A stretch of DNA of 42,961 nt. Origin: a virus. Numbering within the stretch: position 1 is the stretch's first letter; each line of letters begins with the position of its first letter. The notes beneath the pieces are model-generated. The model was not told where the DNA came from, did no database searches, and was given only the letters and a program-made list of their open reading frames with translations. Where the stretch lies: positions 1 to 42,961 of the IMG/VR virus record IMGVR_UViG_3300023179_000198; one strand, given 5' to 3'. Both the position numbers and the translations under genes were made by a program. Below, one piece after another: positions 8,166 through 15,022 of the stretch.

Positions 8166-8614
8166 TGCGTATTTTGCTGCTTATATTGGTTTTATTTACG
8201 TTTAACAACGTATATAGTCAAATAACTATACCGGCAATGGCAAGCCAATACGCTAAAACAATTGACTCGGCTATAACGTTGGTTCAAAAAACGGATATAG
8301 AGGTTTATAATAGACTAGATAGTGTTTGCAATGGGGTTGATTTATGGTTAGGTAGTTTTTCGTCTTGTAGTGACGGAATTATTTACATAAGTCGGAACGA
8401 TGTTTTATTAGGTGTTCAAAATGTAGCAGCTGTTTTGGTTCATGAAAGTAAACACTTATGGATTTGGCAACAACAAATCAAATTAGAGATTGAGCAAGAG
8501 GAGACAATGTGTTATAAGTATGAGTTAGAGTTTTTAAATAAAGTACCTAACTGCAGTTGGGAGCTTAAAAAACATGCTGTAAATTTTATAATAGAGTTTG
8601 GCTCCCCAAAATAG
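8165..8614 (+). CDS. exported HExxH zinc-metalloprotease-like protein
   Basis: A 149-residue protein with a signal peptide (core LLLILVLFTF, cleavage after VYS at about residue 18). The mature part has VLVHESKHLW, an HExxH zinc motif (H93, E94, H97), followed by EQEETMC with E112 or E113 as a possible third ligand, which would make a small gluzincin-like enzyme. Four cysteines suggest disulfides. Likely site of action is the periplasm or cell surface. The −33 element of the next promoter lies within its last codons. Peptidase activity is inferred from the motif only. Confidence 0.7.
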   Translation: MRILLLILVLFTFNNVYSQITIPAMASQYAKTIDSAITLVQKTDIEVYNRLDSVCNGVDLWLGSFSSCSDGIIYISRNDVLLGVQNVAAVLVHESKHLWIWQQQIKLEIEQEETMCYKYELEFLNKVPNCSWELKKHAVNFIIEFGSPK

Positions 8615-8628
8615 GGTTCGTATATTCA
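8598..8628 (+). promoter_or_regulatory. early/middle promoter, start codon at the expected TSS
   Basis: TTGG at 8598, 19 nt, TATATTCA at 8621-8628, then CGGC and ATG at 8633. Transcription should begin at or next to the ATG, giving a leaderless message. Confidence 0.85.
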
Positions 8629-8632
8629 CGGC

Positions 8633-8830
8633 ATGGAAAAAAATAATAAATCAGATAGTTTAGGTCTTGGAACAATTTTATTTTTGATTTTCTTAACACT
8701 TAAACTAGCTGGAATAGGTGTTGTTGCTACTTGGAGTTGGTGGTGGATATTTTCACCTATTTTGATTCCTTTAGCTGGTTTGTTGGTAATATTTATTATT
8801 ATTGGAATAGCTACTTATATTAATAGATAA
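8633..8830 (+). CDS. Fragile-X-F-like two-helix membrane protein
   Basis: A 65-residue protein with two membrane segments (about residues 12-28 and 38-62) around a WSWWW motif. This matches the small proteins annotated as transmembrane Fragile-X-F in phages and prophages of Bacteroidota, whose function is unknown. The ATG stands only 4 nt after the −7 element, so the message is probably leaderless. The next gene starts 2 nt after the stop. Confidence 0.75.
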   Translation: MEKNNKSDSLGLGTILFLIFLTLKLAGIGVVATWSWWWIFSPILIPLAGLLVIFIIIGIATYINR

Positions 8831-8832
8831 TT

Positions 8833-9063
8833 ATGACAAACGTTCCTATATTAGATCTACATGGTGTTTCACATAGTGATGCCTTGTTAATTGTTGAAGA
8901 ATGGGTTATTATGTGGGATTATCGAGTATTAGGTTTTCAAGGTAAAATCATTACAGGTAATAGCACTAAAATGAAAACACTAGCAATTAGTGCATTAAAA
9001 AAACATAAGTTTAATTACCAAATTATGGGTGATGGTTCAATTTTAGTTTCAGGAACAATATGA
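8833..9063 (+). CDS. Smr-domain protein
   Basis: A 76-residue protein that is almost only an Smr (small MutS-related) domain: the LDLHG motif at residues 7-11, the helix SDALLIVEEW, and the KIITGNS loop. Smr domains bind or cut nucleic acid, and stand-alone forms act in RNA cleavage or ribosome rescue. A role against host RNA or in DNA recombination is possible. Its stop overlaps the next start (ATGA). Confidence 0.8.
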   Translation: MTNVPILDLHGVSHSDALLIVEEWVIMWDYRVLGFQGKIITGNSTKMKTLAISALKKHKFNYQIMGDGSILVSGTI

Positions 9064-9485
9064 GTAAAGAATATAACGAATGGTATTGGAAACTCTATAG
9101 GTGGTTTAGATGGGAGTTTAAATATCAATACAAATACATTAAGTATGGAGTAAAGAATCTCTACAAGTGGTTTTGGATCATTTGGAAGGATAGAGACTGG
9201 GACCATTATTATATTTTCCAGTTGCTAAAATTTAAATTAGAAAAGCAGGCTAAACATTTAACCCATGTTGGTTTTCATAATGGTGCTCAACGTGATGCTG
9301 AATTAATGATGACTTGTGTTAAACTAATTAATAAAATACAAAATGAGGATTATTATGCTGAAATGCATAGTAAGAATGAAAAAATAACTTATGAAATGAT
9401 TGATGAGTACCTAAACAAACATAAGAAAGCCAAACGTTTATTGTTCAAAATAATGAATGATAGGATTGAAGAATGGTGGGACTAA
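9060..9485 (+). CDS. aromatic-rich phage protein, unknown function
   Basis: A 141-residue protein whose first 50 residues are crowded with Trp, Tyr and Phe, followed by the stretch WKDRDWDHYYIFQLLKFKLE and a helical C-terminal half. Proteins with this WKDRDWDH core are common in tailed phages, but I know no function. It is coupled to the Smr gene by ATGA. Confidence 0.75.
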   Translation: MSKEYNEWYWKLYRWFRWEFKYQYKYIKYGVKNLYKWFWIIWKDRDWDHYYIFQLLKFKLEKQAKHLTHVGFHNGAQRDAELMMTCVKLINKIQNEDYYAEMHSKNEKITYEMIDEYLNKHKKAKRLLFKIMNDRIEEWWD

Positions 9486-9486
9486 T

Positions 9487-9517
9487 TTGGCTTTTCAAGA
9501 AATTATTCATATATTAA
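9487..9517 (+). promoter_or_regulatory. early/middle promoter (TTGG-N19-TATATTAA)
   Basis: TTGG at 9487, 19 nt, TATATTAA at 9510-9517, then a 13-nt leader with AAGAG before the ATG at 9531. The −33 element begins right after the stop of the gene before. Confidence 0.8.
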
Positions 9518-9530
9518 CATTATAAGAGTT

Positions 9531-10220
9531 ATGAGCAAAATAGATAAAAATAGTAAATTTTACACACCACCAACATTTAAACAACGTTTAGATAATATCA
9601 AGTATGGTATATTGTTTTGGAAAGGACGTAATAAAGGAATGATTTATACTCGTAACATAGAGTTAGATGATTTCCGTTTCATATTCTTTCCTAAAGGATT
9701 TGAGAAGTATGGATATTTAGGAACACATCTATGGAATGAAGACGGTGATTACTTTAATGCTCTTTATCCTTTAGTACTTGCTATGGACTATGAAGCTAAG
9801 CCTAAATTGTGTCCAAGATGGTTTTTACGTTTTCTACATGTGTTTGGTAGTGATAAATCCATTGTAAGAGTCCGTAACTGGACTTTGCATGACTTACTAC
9901 GTAATCTAACTAAAGGTATTGCCTTTGTAGATTGGAAGACTAAATGGCAAGACTATGACCTACGTATCTCTATTCATGCTCCTAAGCACTTACAGAATCT
10001 AGCTGATGATATTGAAGGTGGATTTTATTCTAGAGGTGCACAAGAAGAGTTAGTTGAACAAATTTTAGCAATAGATCCTAATGCTCCTATTATTTGGGGT
10101 AGTGTTGAAAGATTTAATAAGCAGTTAGAGAAACTAGAAGCCGAAAAAGAAAATCGAGATAAGCAATTAGATTTCCTTACTGAACAAGCTCAAGAATTAA
10201 ACTTAGGGTATAATAAATGA
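9531..10220 (+). CDS. unknown phage protein with C-terminal coiled coil
   Basis: A 229-residue soluble protein with no assigned motif. The centre is rich in aromatic and basic residues, and about residues 195-225 (ERFNKQLEKLEAEKEN and following) form a coiled coil. It has its own promoter and overlaps the next start by 4 nt (ATGA), so it heads an operon that may run to about 11.9 kb. Confidence 0.75.
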   Translation: MSKIDKNSKFYTPPTFKQRLDNIKYGILFWKGRNKGMIYTRNIELDDFRFIFFPKGFEKYGYLGTHLWNEDGDYFNALYPLVLAMDYEAKPKLCPRWFLRFLHVFGSDKSIVRVRNWTLHDLLRNLTKGIAFVDWKTKWQDYDLRISIHAPKHLQNLADDIEGGFYSRGAQEELVEQILAIDPNAPIIWGSVERFNKQLEKLEAEKENRDKQLDFLTEQAQELNLGYNK

Positions 10221-10540
10221 AAAATTTTATTAATAAAAAAGTATTAGTAACTACACAAGGTTGGTTCTATGGTAAAGATGGACGTTCATATAAGGGGGTT
10301 CATGGAACATTAAAAGCCATTAACGAAGCTGGTAAAACACTTGGATTTATTCCTAACCGAGCACATGCTAACTGGTTCATAGAAATTGGTGAAATGATAA
10401 TTATGGGCTGTCAAGTAATGTATATTATTGAATGTGAAAACATACACACTGGTAATGTTACTGATTGGACAACTGAGGGTCAAAGTAAAAATGGTATAAA
10501 GGAATATGAACGCCCAACAGCTATTTATGTGGTGTCTTAG
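10217..10540 (+). CDS. unknown small beta-rich protein
   Basis: A 107-residue protein with many short strands and glycines (LVTTQGWFYGKDGRSYKG) that may form an SH3-like barrel. No catalytic residues are evident. It is translationally coupled to the gene before. Confidence 0.7.
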   Translation: MKNFINKKVLVTTQGWFYGKDGRSYKGVHGTLKAINEAGKTLGFIPNRAHANWFIEIGEMIIMGCQVMYIIECENIHTGNVTDWTTEGQSKNGIKEYERPTAIYVVS

Positions 10541-10616
10541 GATTACTACTAACTTTTAAAATATAAAAAGAAATAAAAGAAAAAATATTTTCCTAAAAAT
10601 TAGATAATAAAACAAA

Positions 10617-10892
10617 ATGATCAAGTGGAAATACAAACCAGCAAATAATTGTCCTGTCCAATCAGAAGGTTGGTTTGCAGGACATTACTTTTACTTTAGA
10701 GCAAGAGGTGAATGGGCTACTATTGAATTTGCCAAAACTGAAGAAGACCAAGAAGCAAATATAATCAGTGCTTTTTATGTTTTAACTAAGACAGAAGAAC
10801 ATGCTGCTGGTTGGTTACCTAGATGGTATTGTAGATTATTAATTTGGAAAGGATGTCTTAAATTTATACTTAAACACAAATCATATGAGTAA
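10617..10892 (+). CDS. unknown small protein
   Basis: A 91-residue protein with a Trp- and Cys-containing C-terminus (WLPRWYCRLLIWKGCLKF) that could sit on a membrane as an amphipathic helix. The 76-nt gap before it is AT-rich and shows no promoter that I can recognise. It overlaps the next gene by 8 nt. Confidence 0.65.
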   Translation: MIKWKYKPANNCPVQSEGWFAGHYFYFRARGEWATIEFAKTEEDQEANIISAFYVLTKTEEHAAGWLPRWYCRLLIWKGCLKFILKHKSYE

Positions 10893-11247
10893 AATAAAAC
10901 AAACTAAAATACCAATGATATTAGATGAAAACGGCGTATTCAAAATTGCTGTCGATCAAGGCCTAATGGAAATTAAGAGCGAATTTAATTGGAAATTAGT
11001 TCGTGAACGTGATGGTCTAACTAAACAATCTAAGGACATTAAATGGTTGGAATGGAATGAGGAAGGTAGAGTTAAAGAAGACCATAATAAACCAGCAGTA
11101 GGACGTTCATTACTTATGTCTCCATTTAATGATTTTTTTACTTGGATGACAACAGATATTACTGAAATCGTGGAAGAGCAAGAGGATTATATTAAATTCA
11201 AGACACAAAATAGTAATTATGAGTTATGGAAACTAAAAAACGATTAA
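10885..11247 (+). CDS. unknown small protein
   Basis: A 120-residue, charged, Trp-rich soluble protein with no known motif. It overlaps both neighbours (8 nt upstream, 22 nt downstream), which marks it as part of the same operon. Confidence 0.7.
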   Translation: MSKIKQTKIPMILDENGVFKIAVDQGLMEIKSEFNWKLVRERDGLTKQSKDIKWLEWNEEGRVKEDHNKPAVGRSLLMSPFNDFFTWMTTDITEIVEEQEDYIKFKTQNSNYELWKLKND

Positions 11248-11534
11248 GTAGAGAACAAAAACAAGAACAAGCGGTAATTGATCTAATCAACCAAATGTTT
11301 ATTATTGCTGGTCATAAGGTAACTTATGATGATATTAAGGATAAAAAGAACTGGTTTCAGGAATATTCAATGACTGTTGAACAAGCAGAAGAATTTAAGA
11401 AATGGGGTAAAAAATACCTTATGAAGAATTTAAGGACATATGCTAAATCAGCAGAGCGTGAAATGACATGGTTTTGCCTTCAATGGGGTTTAACTTATTC
11501 TAATTGGGAAGAATATAACAAAAATGAAAAATAA
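11226..11534 (+). CDS. unknown helical protein
   Basis: A 102-residue, strongly basic and helical protein (KKRLSREQKQEQAV at the start) with no membrane segment. It overlaps the gene before by 22 nt and the next by 11 nt. The function is unknown. Confidence 0.65.
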   Translation: METKKRLSREQKQEQAVIDLINQMFIIAGHKVTYDDIKDKKNWFQEYSMTVEQAEEFKKWGKKYLMKNLRTYAKSAEREMTWFCLQWGLTYSNWEEYNKNEK

Positions 11535-11700
11535 AATATTTAGAGCCTTTGTGCTTATTGGAATTTTAGGTAATGTAGGGGTAGGTATATCTTATATTGT
11601 TACTGGTGTGTTGACATTAGCCACTATGCATATTGCTTGTGGGTTGGTTTTTATACCTGTATATTTTGAATCAAAAAACGATGGATCAAAAAGAATTTGA
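11524..11700 (+). CDS. small two-helix membrane protein
   Basis: A 58-residue protein with two glycine-rich hydrophobic segments (about residues 7-27 and 28-48). Short overlaps with both neighbours (11 nt before, 20 nt after) support a real gene. No family is recognised; small membrane proteins of this kind in early phage operons often target host membrane functions, which here is inference. Confidence 0.6.
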   Translation: MKNKIFRAFVLIGILGNVGVGISYIVTGVLTLATMHIACGLVFIPVYFESKNDGSKRI

Positions 11701-11878
11701 ACAACATAGACAAACGTGGATTAAAGAGTGGTCTGATAAATGGAGACTACTTGATATTGACTTTGAAACCTATATGATAATGAAAGGTATGGCACCTGAG
11801 GAATATAGAGCAATGAATGAGGCAAGTTGGAATAAGAATGAACTTATTGATGATGAGTGGGGTGAAACCTTTATTTAA
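11681..11878 (+). CDS. small acidic protein
   Basis: A 65-residue protein starting MDQKEFEQHR. I chose the ATG at 11681 over upstream in-frame starts because those would lie deep inside the membrane-protein gene. It is Trp-rich, acidic and soluble, with no known motif. Confidence 0.6.
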   Translation: MDQKEFEQHRQTWIKEWSDKWRLLDIDFETYMIMKGMAPEEYRAMNEASWNKNELIDDEWGETFI

Positions 11879-11895
11879 AATTCTTTAAAACAAAT

Positions 11896-11926
11896 TTGGC
11901 TACCTGAAGGATTGTTCGTATATTCA
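11896..11926 (+). promoter_or_regulatory. early/middle promoter (TTGG-N19-TATATTCA)
   Basis: TTGG at 11896 within TTTGGCTACC, 19 nt, TATATTCA at 11919-11926 within TTCGTATATTCACG. The leader ends in AAAGATTATG at 11950. Confidence 0.85.
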
Positions 11927-11949
11927 CGGGGTAAAAGAAAATAAAGATT

Positions 11950-12411
11950 ATGAATAAATGTAGTTTTTGCCGTAAAGAAACTCCTAATCCTTGGAGTTAT
12001 CACTCAATGATTTTGCCTCGTGAAGAAATGGAAGAAAAAATTGATAAATGGGGTAGATTAAGTTGGTGGAAACATATGAAACGAACTGATTTAACTGAAG
12101 ATGAAACTAAGGAATTAGAACAATTATCAACCTATGACCAAATGTTGAACACAGTAGGTAGAGGATACCAGTGTGATGATTGTGCTAAATTAGAAAATGA
12201 ATTGTATAATAAGTACTATCCTGAACAATCTGGTTATCCTGAACAACCAGTATTCCCTTCAATTACTTTAAAAGAACGAGTAGTAGGGGTATTAAAAATA
12301 CATTCTATTGAAAAACCAGAAGATTGGTCTTACATCATCGAACAACGTGATTTTGAAGAACTGGCAGATAATTTGATAAAATGTTTTGGACAATTTGGAA
12401 GTTCAAAATAG
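11950..12411 (+). CDS. zinc-binding protein with two CxxC pairs
   Basis: A 153-residue protein with an N-terminal CSFC pair and a second pair, CDDC, near residue 77, together a treble-clef or zinc-ribbon-like site. About 70 charged residues separate the pairs, and the rest is helical. The function is unknown; a nucleic-acid or protein adaptor role is plausible. It has its own promoter, and the promoter of the next gene overlaps its 3' end. Confidence 0.7.
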   Translation: MNKCSFCRKETPNPWSYHSMILPREEMEEKIDKWGRLSWWKHMKRTDLTEDETKELEQLSTYDQMLNTVGRGYQCDDCAKLENELYNKYYPEQSGYPEQPVFPSITLKERVVGVLKIHSIEKPEDWSYIIEQRDFEELADNLIKCFGQFGSSK

Positions 12412-12425
12412 GGTTCGTATATTCA
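12395..12425 (+). promoter_or_regulatory. early/middle promoter (TTGG-N19-TATATTCA)
   Basis: TTGG at 12395 lies in the last codons of the gene before. 19 nt later is TATATTCA (12418-12425). The leader CATAGAAATAAAGGTTATG leads to the ATG at 12445. Confidence 0.85.
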
Positions 12426-12444
12426 TCTCATAGAAATAAAGGTT

Positions 12445-12630
12445 ATGAAGAAATTTAATAAAATCAGTAGAGACAAATGGAATCAATTGAAAAACATTTC
12501 TGATATGTTTGAAGTAGTTGGTTATCAGTATGGTAAGAATGTTGTTTATAATGAAGTAAAAGTATGGTGTAGAGATAAATGGGACAACATTAGATATAGT
12601 CACGTAGCAATTAATTCAAATTGGTATTAA
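12445..12630 (+). CDS. unknown small basic protein
   Basis: A 61-residue basic, Trp-containing protein. The start follows the shared leader (AAAGGTTATG). No motif is recognised. The next gene begins 1 nt after its stop. Confidence 0.6.
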   Translation: MKKFNKISRDKWNQLKNISDMFEVVGYQYGKNVVYNEVKVWCRDKWDNIRYSHVAINSNWY

Positions 12631-12631
12631 T

Positions 12632-12949
12632 ATGGATCAACATAGAAAAGCAGCACTAGAAATTATTAATGAATATTATTATGCACTGCCTAATAATGGT
12701 TCATTAAATCATGGGCTTATGAGCTGTGATAGACGTTATAAAGAGGCAATACAATGTGCTTTAATAGGTGTTAAACGACTTATAATAACATTAGAATTTA
12801 TGTCAACTGAATCAAATGAACCTGGGATTATGGATAGAATAAATTTCTATGATAAGGTACAGGATGAATTATATAAAATGCAAGCCGATAATAGTAAAGT
12901 AACATTAGATGAACTTCCTAAAGTATTTAACAGCAATGAGCAACAGTAA
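12632..12949 (+). CDS. unknown helical protein
   Basis: A 105-residue helical protein with no membrane segment and no known motif. It follows the gene before with 1 nt between them and overlaps the next by 14 nt. Confidence 0.65.
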   Translation: MDQHRKAALEIINEYYYALPNNGSLNHGLMSCDRRYKEAIQCALIGVKRLIITLEFMSTESNEPGIMDRINFYDKVQDELYKMQADNSKVTLDELPKVFNSNEQQ

Positions 12950-13106
12950 AATTAAAATTAAGTTTGAGTATTTTGAAAATATAGTAGAAATACTTCCTAC
13001 AATTTATTACTACAAACAATCTTTTAGGGAAAGATTTGGGAAGGGTGCTATTGTAATAGGTTGGTTAAAATGGGGTATTGTAATTTATAAAACCAATGAG
13101 CAATAA
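12936..13106 (+). CDS. unknown small basic protein
   Basis: A 56-residue basic protein starting MSNSKIKIKF. I chose the ATG at 12936 over an in-frame ATG at 12909 because the earlier one would overlap the gene before by 41 nt. The C-terminal half (GAIVIGWLKWGIVIY) is hydrophobic and may be a beta hairpin or membrane-touching. Confidence 0.55.
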   Translation: MSNSKIKIKFEYFENIVEILPTIYYYKQSFRERFGKGAIVIGWLKWGIVIYKTNEQ

Positions 13107-13491
13107 TAATATGACAGCAAATGAATTAAGAATTGGTAATTATGTATTCGACAATTTAGGTGGCACACTTAAAATTAAAGGTGTAAGTACAGAATCAGAT
13201 TTACCCCATATTAAAGGTATACCACTAACCGATGAATGGTTTGAAAAGTGGGGATTTCATAAAGATGGTGAATATTGGAGTAAAGGTATATTTGATTACA
13301 AGTATTGCTTTAAATACAGGGATTGGGCTAATAATTGGGCATTTTATCAGGAATTTACAGATAGTCCTGATTCAAAAGATGATGGAAAAAAATACCCAAT
13401 CTCATTTGATATAGAATATGTTCATCAATTACAGAACATATGGTTTGCATTATTACATGAAGAAATATTTACAATAAATTTGGCTATCTAA
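13096..13491 (+). CDS. LRIGN-type phage/prophage protein
   Basis: A 131-residue protein with the N-terminal signature TANELRIGNYV and the C-terminal signature VHQLQNIWFALLHEEI. This pair marks a family of hypothetical proteins that is frequent in phages and prophages of Bacteroidota; its function is unknown. There is an alternative ATG at 13111. It overlaps the gene before by 11 nt. Confidence 0.75.
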   Translation: MSNNNMTANELRIGNYVFDNLGGTLKIKGVSTESDLPHIKGIPLTDEWFEKWGFHKDGEYWSKGIFDYKYCFKYRDWANNWAFYQEFTDSPDSKDDGKKYPISFDIEYVHQLQNIWFALLHEEIFTINLAI

Positions 13492-13510
13492 AATAGGGTT
13501 CGTATATTCA
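13480..13510 (+). promoter_or_regulatory. early/middle promoter (TTGG-N19-TATATTCA)
   Basis: TTGG at 13480 lies inside the 3' end of the gene before. 19 nt later is TATATTCA (13503-13510). The leader ends in AAGGTTATG at 13532. Confidence 0.85.
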
Positions 13511-13531
13511 CGTTATAAAGGAATTAAGGTT

Positions 13532-13720
13532 ATGGATAATAAAAACGATTTTCAAGTTTACGCTTTAGAATATGTAGATGCAGATACAACAAATTACAGA
13601 CATTGGGCAGAAGGATTAACAATGTATATTGTTAAAGATGGAGTTACAATGAAACTAAATTCAGAAGAAATTCAACAGGTAGCTAAAGCATTACCCGAAA
13701 CAGTAGGAGGAAAATGGTAA
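13532..13720 (+). CDS. unknown small protein heading the tandem small-gene cluster
   Basis: A 62-residue soluble protein with no known motif. It is the first gene after the 13480 promoter, and its last codons (VGGKW) contain the AGGAGG ribosome site of the next gene. Confidence 0.65.
   Translation: MDNKNDFQVYALEYVDADTTNYRHWAEGLTMYIVKDGVTMKLNSEEIQQVAKALPETVGGKW
13705..13710 (+). promoter_or_regulatory. strong Shine-Dalgarno site deciding the start at 13720
   Basis: AGGAGG ends 9 nt before the ATG at 13720. The in-frame ATG at 13714 would be only 3 nt away, so 13720 is the better start. Confidence 0.7.
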
Positions 13721-13935
13721 TGAGCAACAATAAACAAACATCAGTAGAACAATTATTCCATAAGTTATGGGATACACCAAAGGATAAATTCACTTGGTAT
13801 GCTATATTAGAGGAGCATATAGCAATGCACAAAAAAGAATGTGTTGATTTATTGAACAAACACAACGATATTTTTGATACATCTGAGGACCATTACAATC
13901 AAACATTTGGAGGAGGTAACAATGACAAACAATAA
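13720..13935 (+). CDS. tagged small protein, copy 1
   Basis: A 71-residue protein that starts MSNNKQTSVEQL and ends near YNQTFGGGNN. The N-terminal tag M(T/S)NNKQQT(A/S)(V/I) and the Y-N-x-T-(F/Y)-GGG end return in the neighbours at 13922, 14163 and 14258, so these genes look like diverged or truncated tandem copies. The GGG end is encoded by the ribosome site of the next gene. The function is unknown. Confidence 0.65.
   Translation: MSNNKQTSVEQLFHKLWDTPKDKFTWYAILEEHIAMHKKECVDLLNKHNDIFDTSEDHYNQTFGGGNNDKQ
13911..13916 (+). promoter_or_regulatory. strong Shine-Dalgarno site
   Basis: AGGAGG (in GGAGGAGGT) ends 5 nt before the ATG at 13922 and sets that start. It also encodes the Gly run at the end of the gene before. 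Confidence 0.7.
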
Positions 13936-14170
13936 ACAACAAACGGCAGTGGATTCTATCATTGAATTCTGCCAAAAACAAATGGACAGTGAAATACATT
14001 TGAAAACAACACTACTTATGATGACAAATAAAACACAACAAACGGCAGTGAAACTATTGCGATTAAAAGAGCAATTAGACAGTAATCCTTGGCAATACAA
14101 TTGGATAATAGAAGAAATAGATGAAATAATATATGCGTTAAACAATGAAGAAGATGATGACAATGAGTAA
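13922..14170 (+). CDS. tagged small protein, copy 2 (internally duplicated tag)
   Basis: An 82-residue protein starting MTNNKQQTAVDS. At about residue 34 the tag returns as MTNKTQQTAVKL, so the gene looks like two short tagged units fused in frame. The end is very acidic (NNEEDDDNE). The function is unknown. The start at 13922 is chosen over an in-frame ATG at 13874 because of the AGGAGG site. Confidence 0.6.
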   Translation: MTNNKQQTAVDSIIEFCQKQMDSEIHLKTTLLMMTNKTQQTAVKLLRLKEQLDSNPWQYNWIIEEIDEIIYALNNEEDDDNE

Positions 14171-14261
14171 CAATAAACAACAAATAAAACCATTTTGGAA
14201 AGGCTTTTTTGCGGGATGGATGTCTTTTTATCTTTTACTTAAACTAATAGAAGCATTATGA
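14163..14261 (+). CDS. tagged 32-residue membrane protein, copy 3
   Basis: MSNNKQQIK is followed directly by one hydrophobic segment (FFAGWMSFYLLLKLI). It overlaps the gene before by 8 nt and the next by 4 nt (ATGA). It carries the cluster tag on a membrane helix, which suggests a tag joined to a new body. Confidence 0.5.
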   Translation: MSNNKQQIKPFWKGFFAGWMSFYLLLKLIEAL

Positions 14262-14524
14262 CAAACAATAAACAACAAACATCAATCGACTGGTTTGCTA
14301 ATGAATCTTGGCAACTTAAAGTTCAATTAGATAATCAAGAAATCAGCGTAGATGGATACGCAGTTTCCTATGTTAGATTGCTTTATAAAGCCAAAGAAAT
14401 GGAGAAGGAACAAATTAAAAATGCTTTTTGGAATGGGGATAACACTGATTGTACAAGTGAGCAAAATATTGAAGAATTTGCAGACCAATACTACAACGAA
14501 ACCTACGGAGGAGGTGAGCAATGA
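14258..14524 (+). CDS. tagged small protein, copy 4 (full-length family member)
   Basis: An 88-residue protein with the tag MTNNKQQTSIDWF, the core KAKEMEKEQI and the end DQYYNETYGGGEQ. This set is that of a family of hypothetical proteins seen often in phages of Bacteroidota (TAVEWL start, AKEMEKEQI core, YYNETY end). It looks like the intact member from which the shorter copies derive. The function is unknown. Confidence 0.7.
   Translation: MTNNKQQTSIDWFANESWQLKVQLDNQEISVDGYAVSYVRLLYKAKEMEKEQIKNAFWNGDNTDCTSEQNIEEFADQYYNETYGGGEQ
14509..14514 (+). promoter_or_regulatory. strong Shine-Dalgarno site
   Basis: AGGAGG ends 6 nt before the ATG at 14521 and encodes part of the GGG end of the gene before. 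Confidence 0.65.
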
Positions 14525-14760
14525 GCCTTAACTTAAACAAACTTGAAAACAAACTTGATGAAGCATTAAGCAACGAAACAAGTGAATCATTAAACGAATG
14601 GTTAGGCAATAAAAGAATGAGCAACACAATAGGAGTAACATGGGACGAATATGGTAACCCAATTCCAATTACAAATGATGAACAATCTATTATTGACTAC
14701 AATAAGATGGAAGAGGAATGGGAAATGGACAATTATAATGAGATGAGGGATGAACAATAA
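14521..14760 (+). CDS. small acidic protein (LDEAL-NET type)
   Basis: A 79-residue, acidic, helical protein with KLDEALSNETSESLNEWL near the start, a pattern that I associate with small hypothetical proteins of phages of Bacteroidota. Its start overlaps the stop of the tagged gene before by 4 nt. The function is unknown. Confidence 0.65.
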   Translation: MSLNLNKLENKLDEALSNETSESLNEWLGNKRMSNTIGVTWDEYGNPIPITNDEQSIIDYNKMEEEWEMDNYNEMRDEQ

Positions 14761-15022
14761 TCCAGATAAAACAAATAACACGGTGACGACAAAACAAAAC
14801 AACACGGGAACATATCCGGTTCCGGGACAGACATGGAAACATTATAAGGGTGGATGTTATGAGATAACCGCTATGTGTAATCACACGGACACGAATGAGC
14901 CATTAGTGATTTATCGTTCATTATCGTTCAATGGATTTCATGCTCGACCATATAGTGAATGGCATGATGAGATATGGGATGGTGATTATTGTCTTGGTGT
15001 TAGATTTAGGTTGATAAAATGA
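14750..15022 (+). CDS. DUF1653-like protein
   Basis: A 90-residue protein whose part from residue 20 matches DUF1653: PGQTWKHYKGGCYEI, then NEPLVIYRSLSF and HARPYSEWHD. The family is small, beta-rich and of unknown function. The first ~20 residues are Asn/Thr-rich and disordered. It overlaps the genes on both sides by 11 and 4 nt. Confidence 0.75.
   Translation: MNNNPDKTNNTVTTKQNNTGTYPVPGQTWKHYKGGCYEITAMCNHTDTNEPLVIYRSLSFNGFHARPYSEWHDEIWDGDYCLGVRFRLIK

Noticed and set aside
13802-14884. Several minus-strand frames across the tandem small genes
   Set aside because: They mirror the coding frames on the + strand, have low-complexity hydrophobic sequence and lack starts with leaders.
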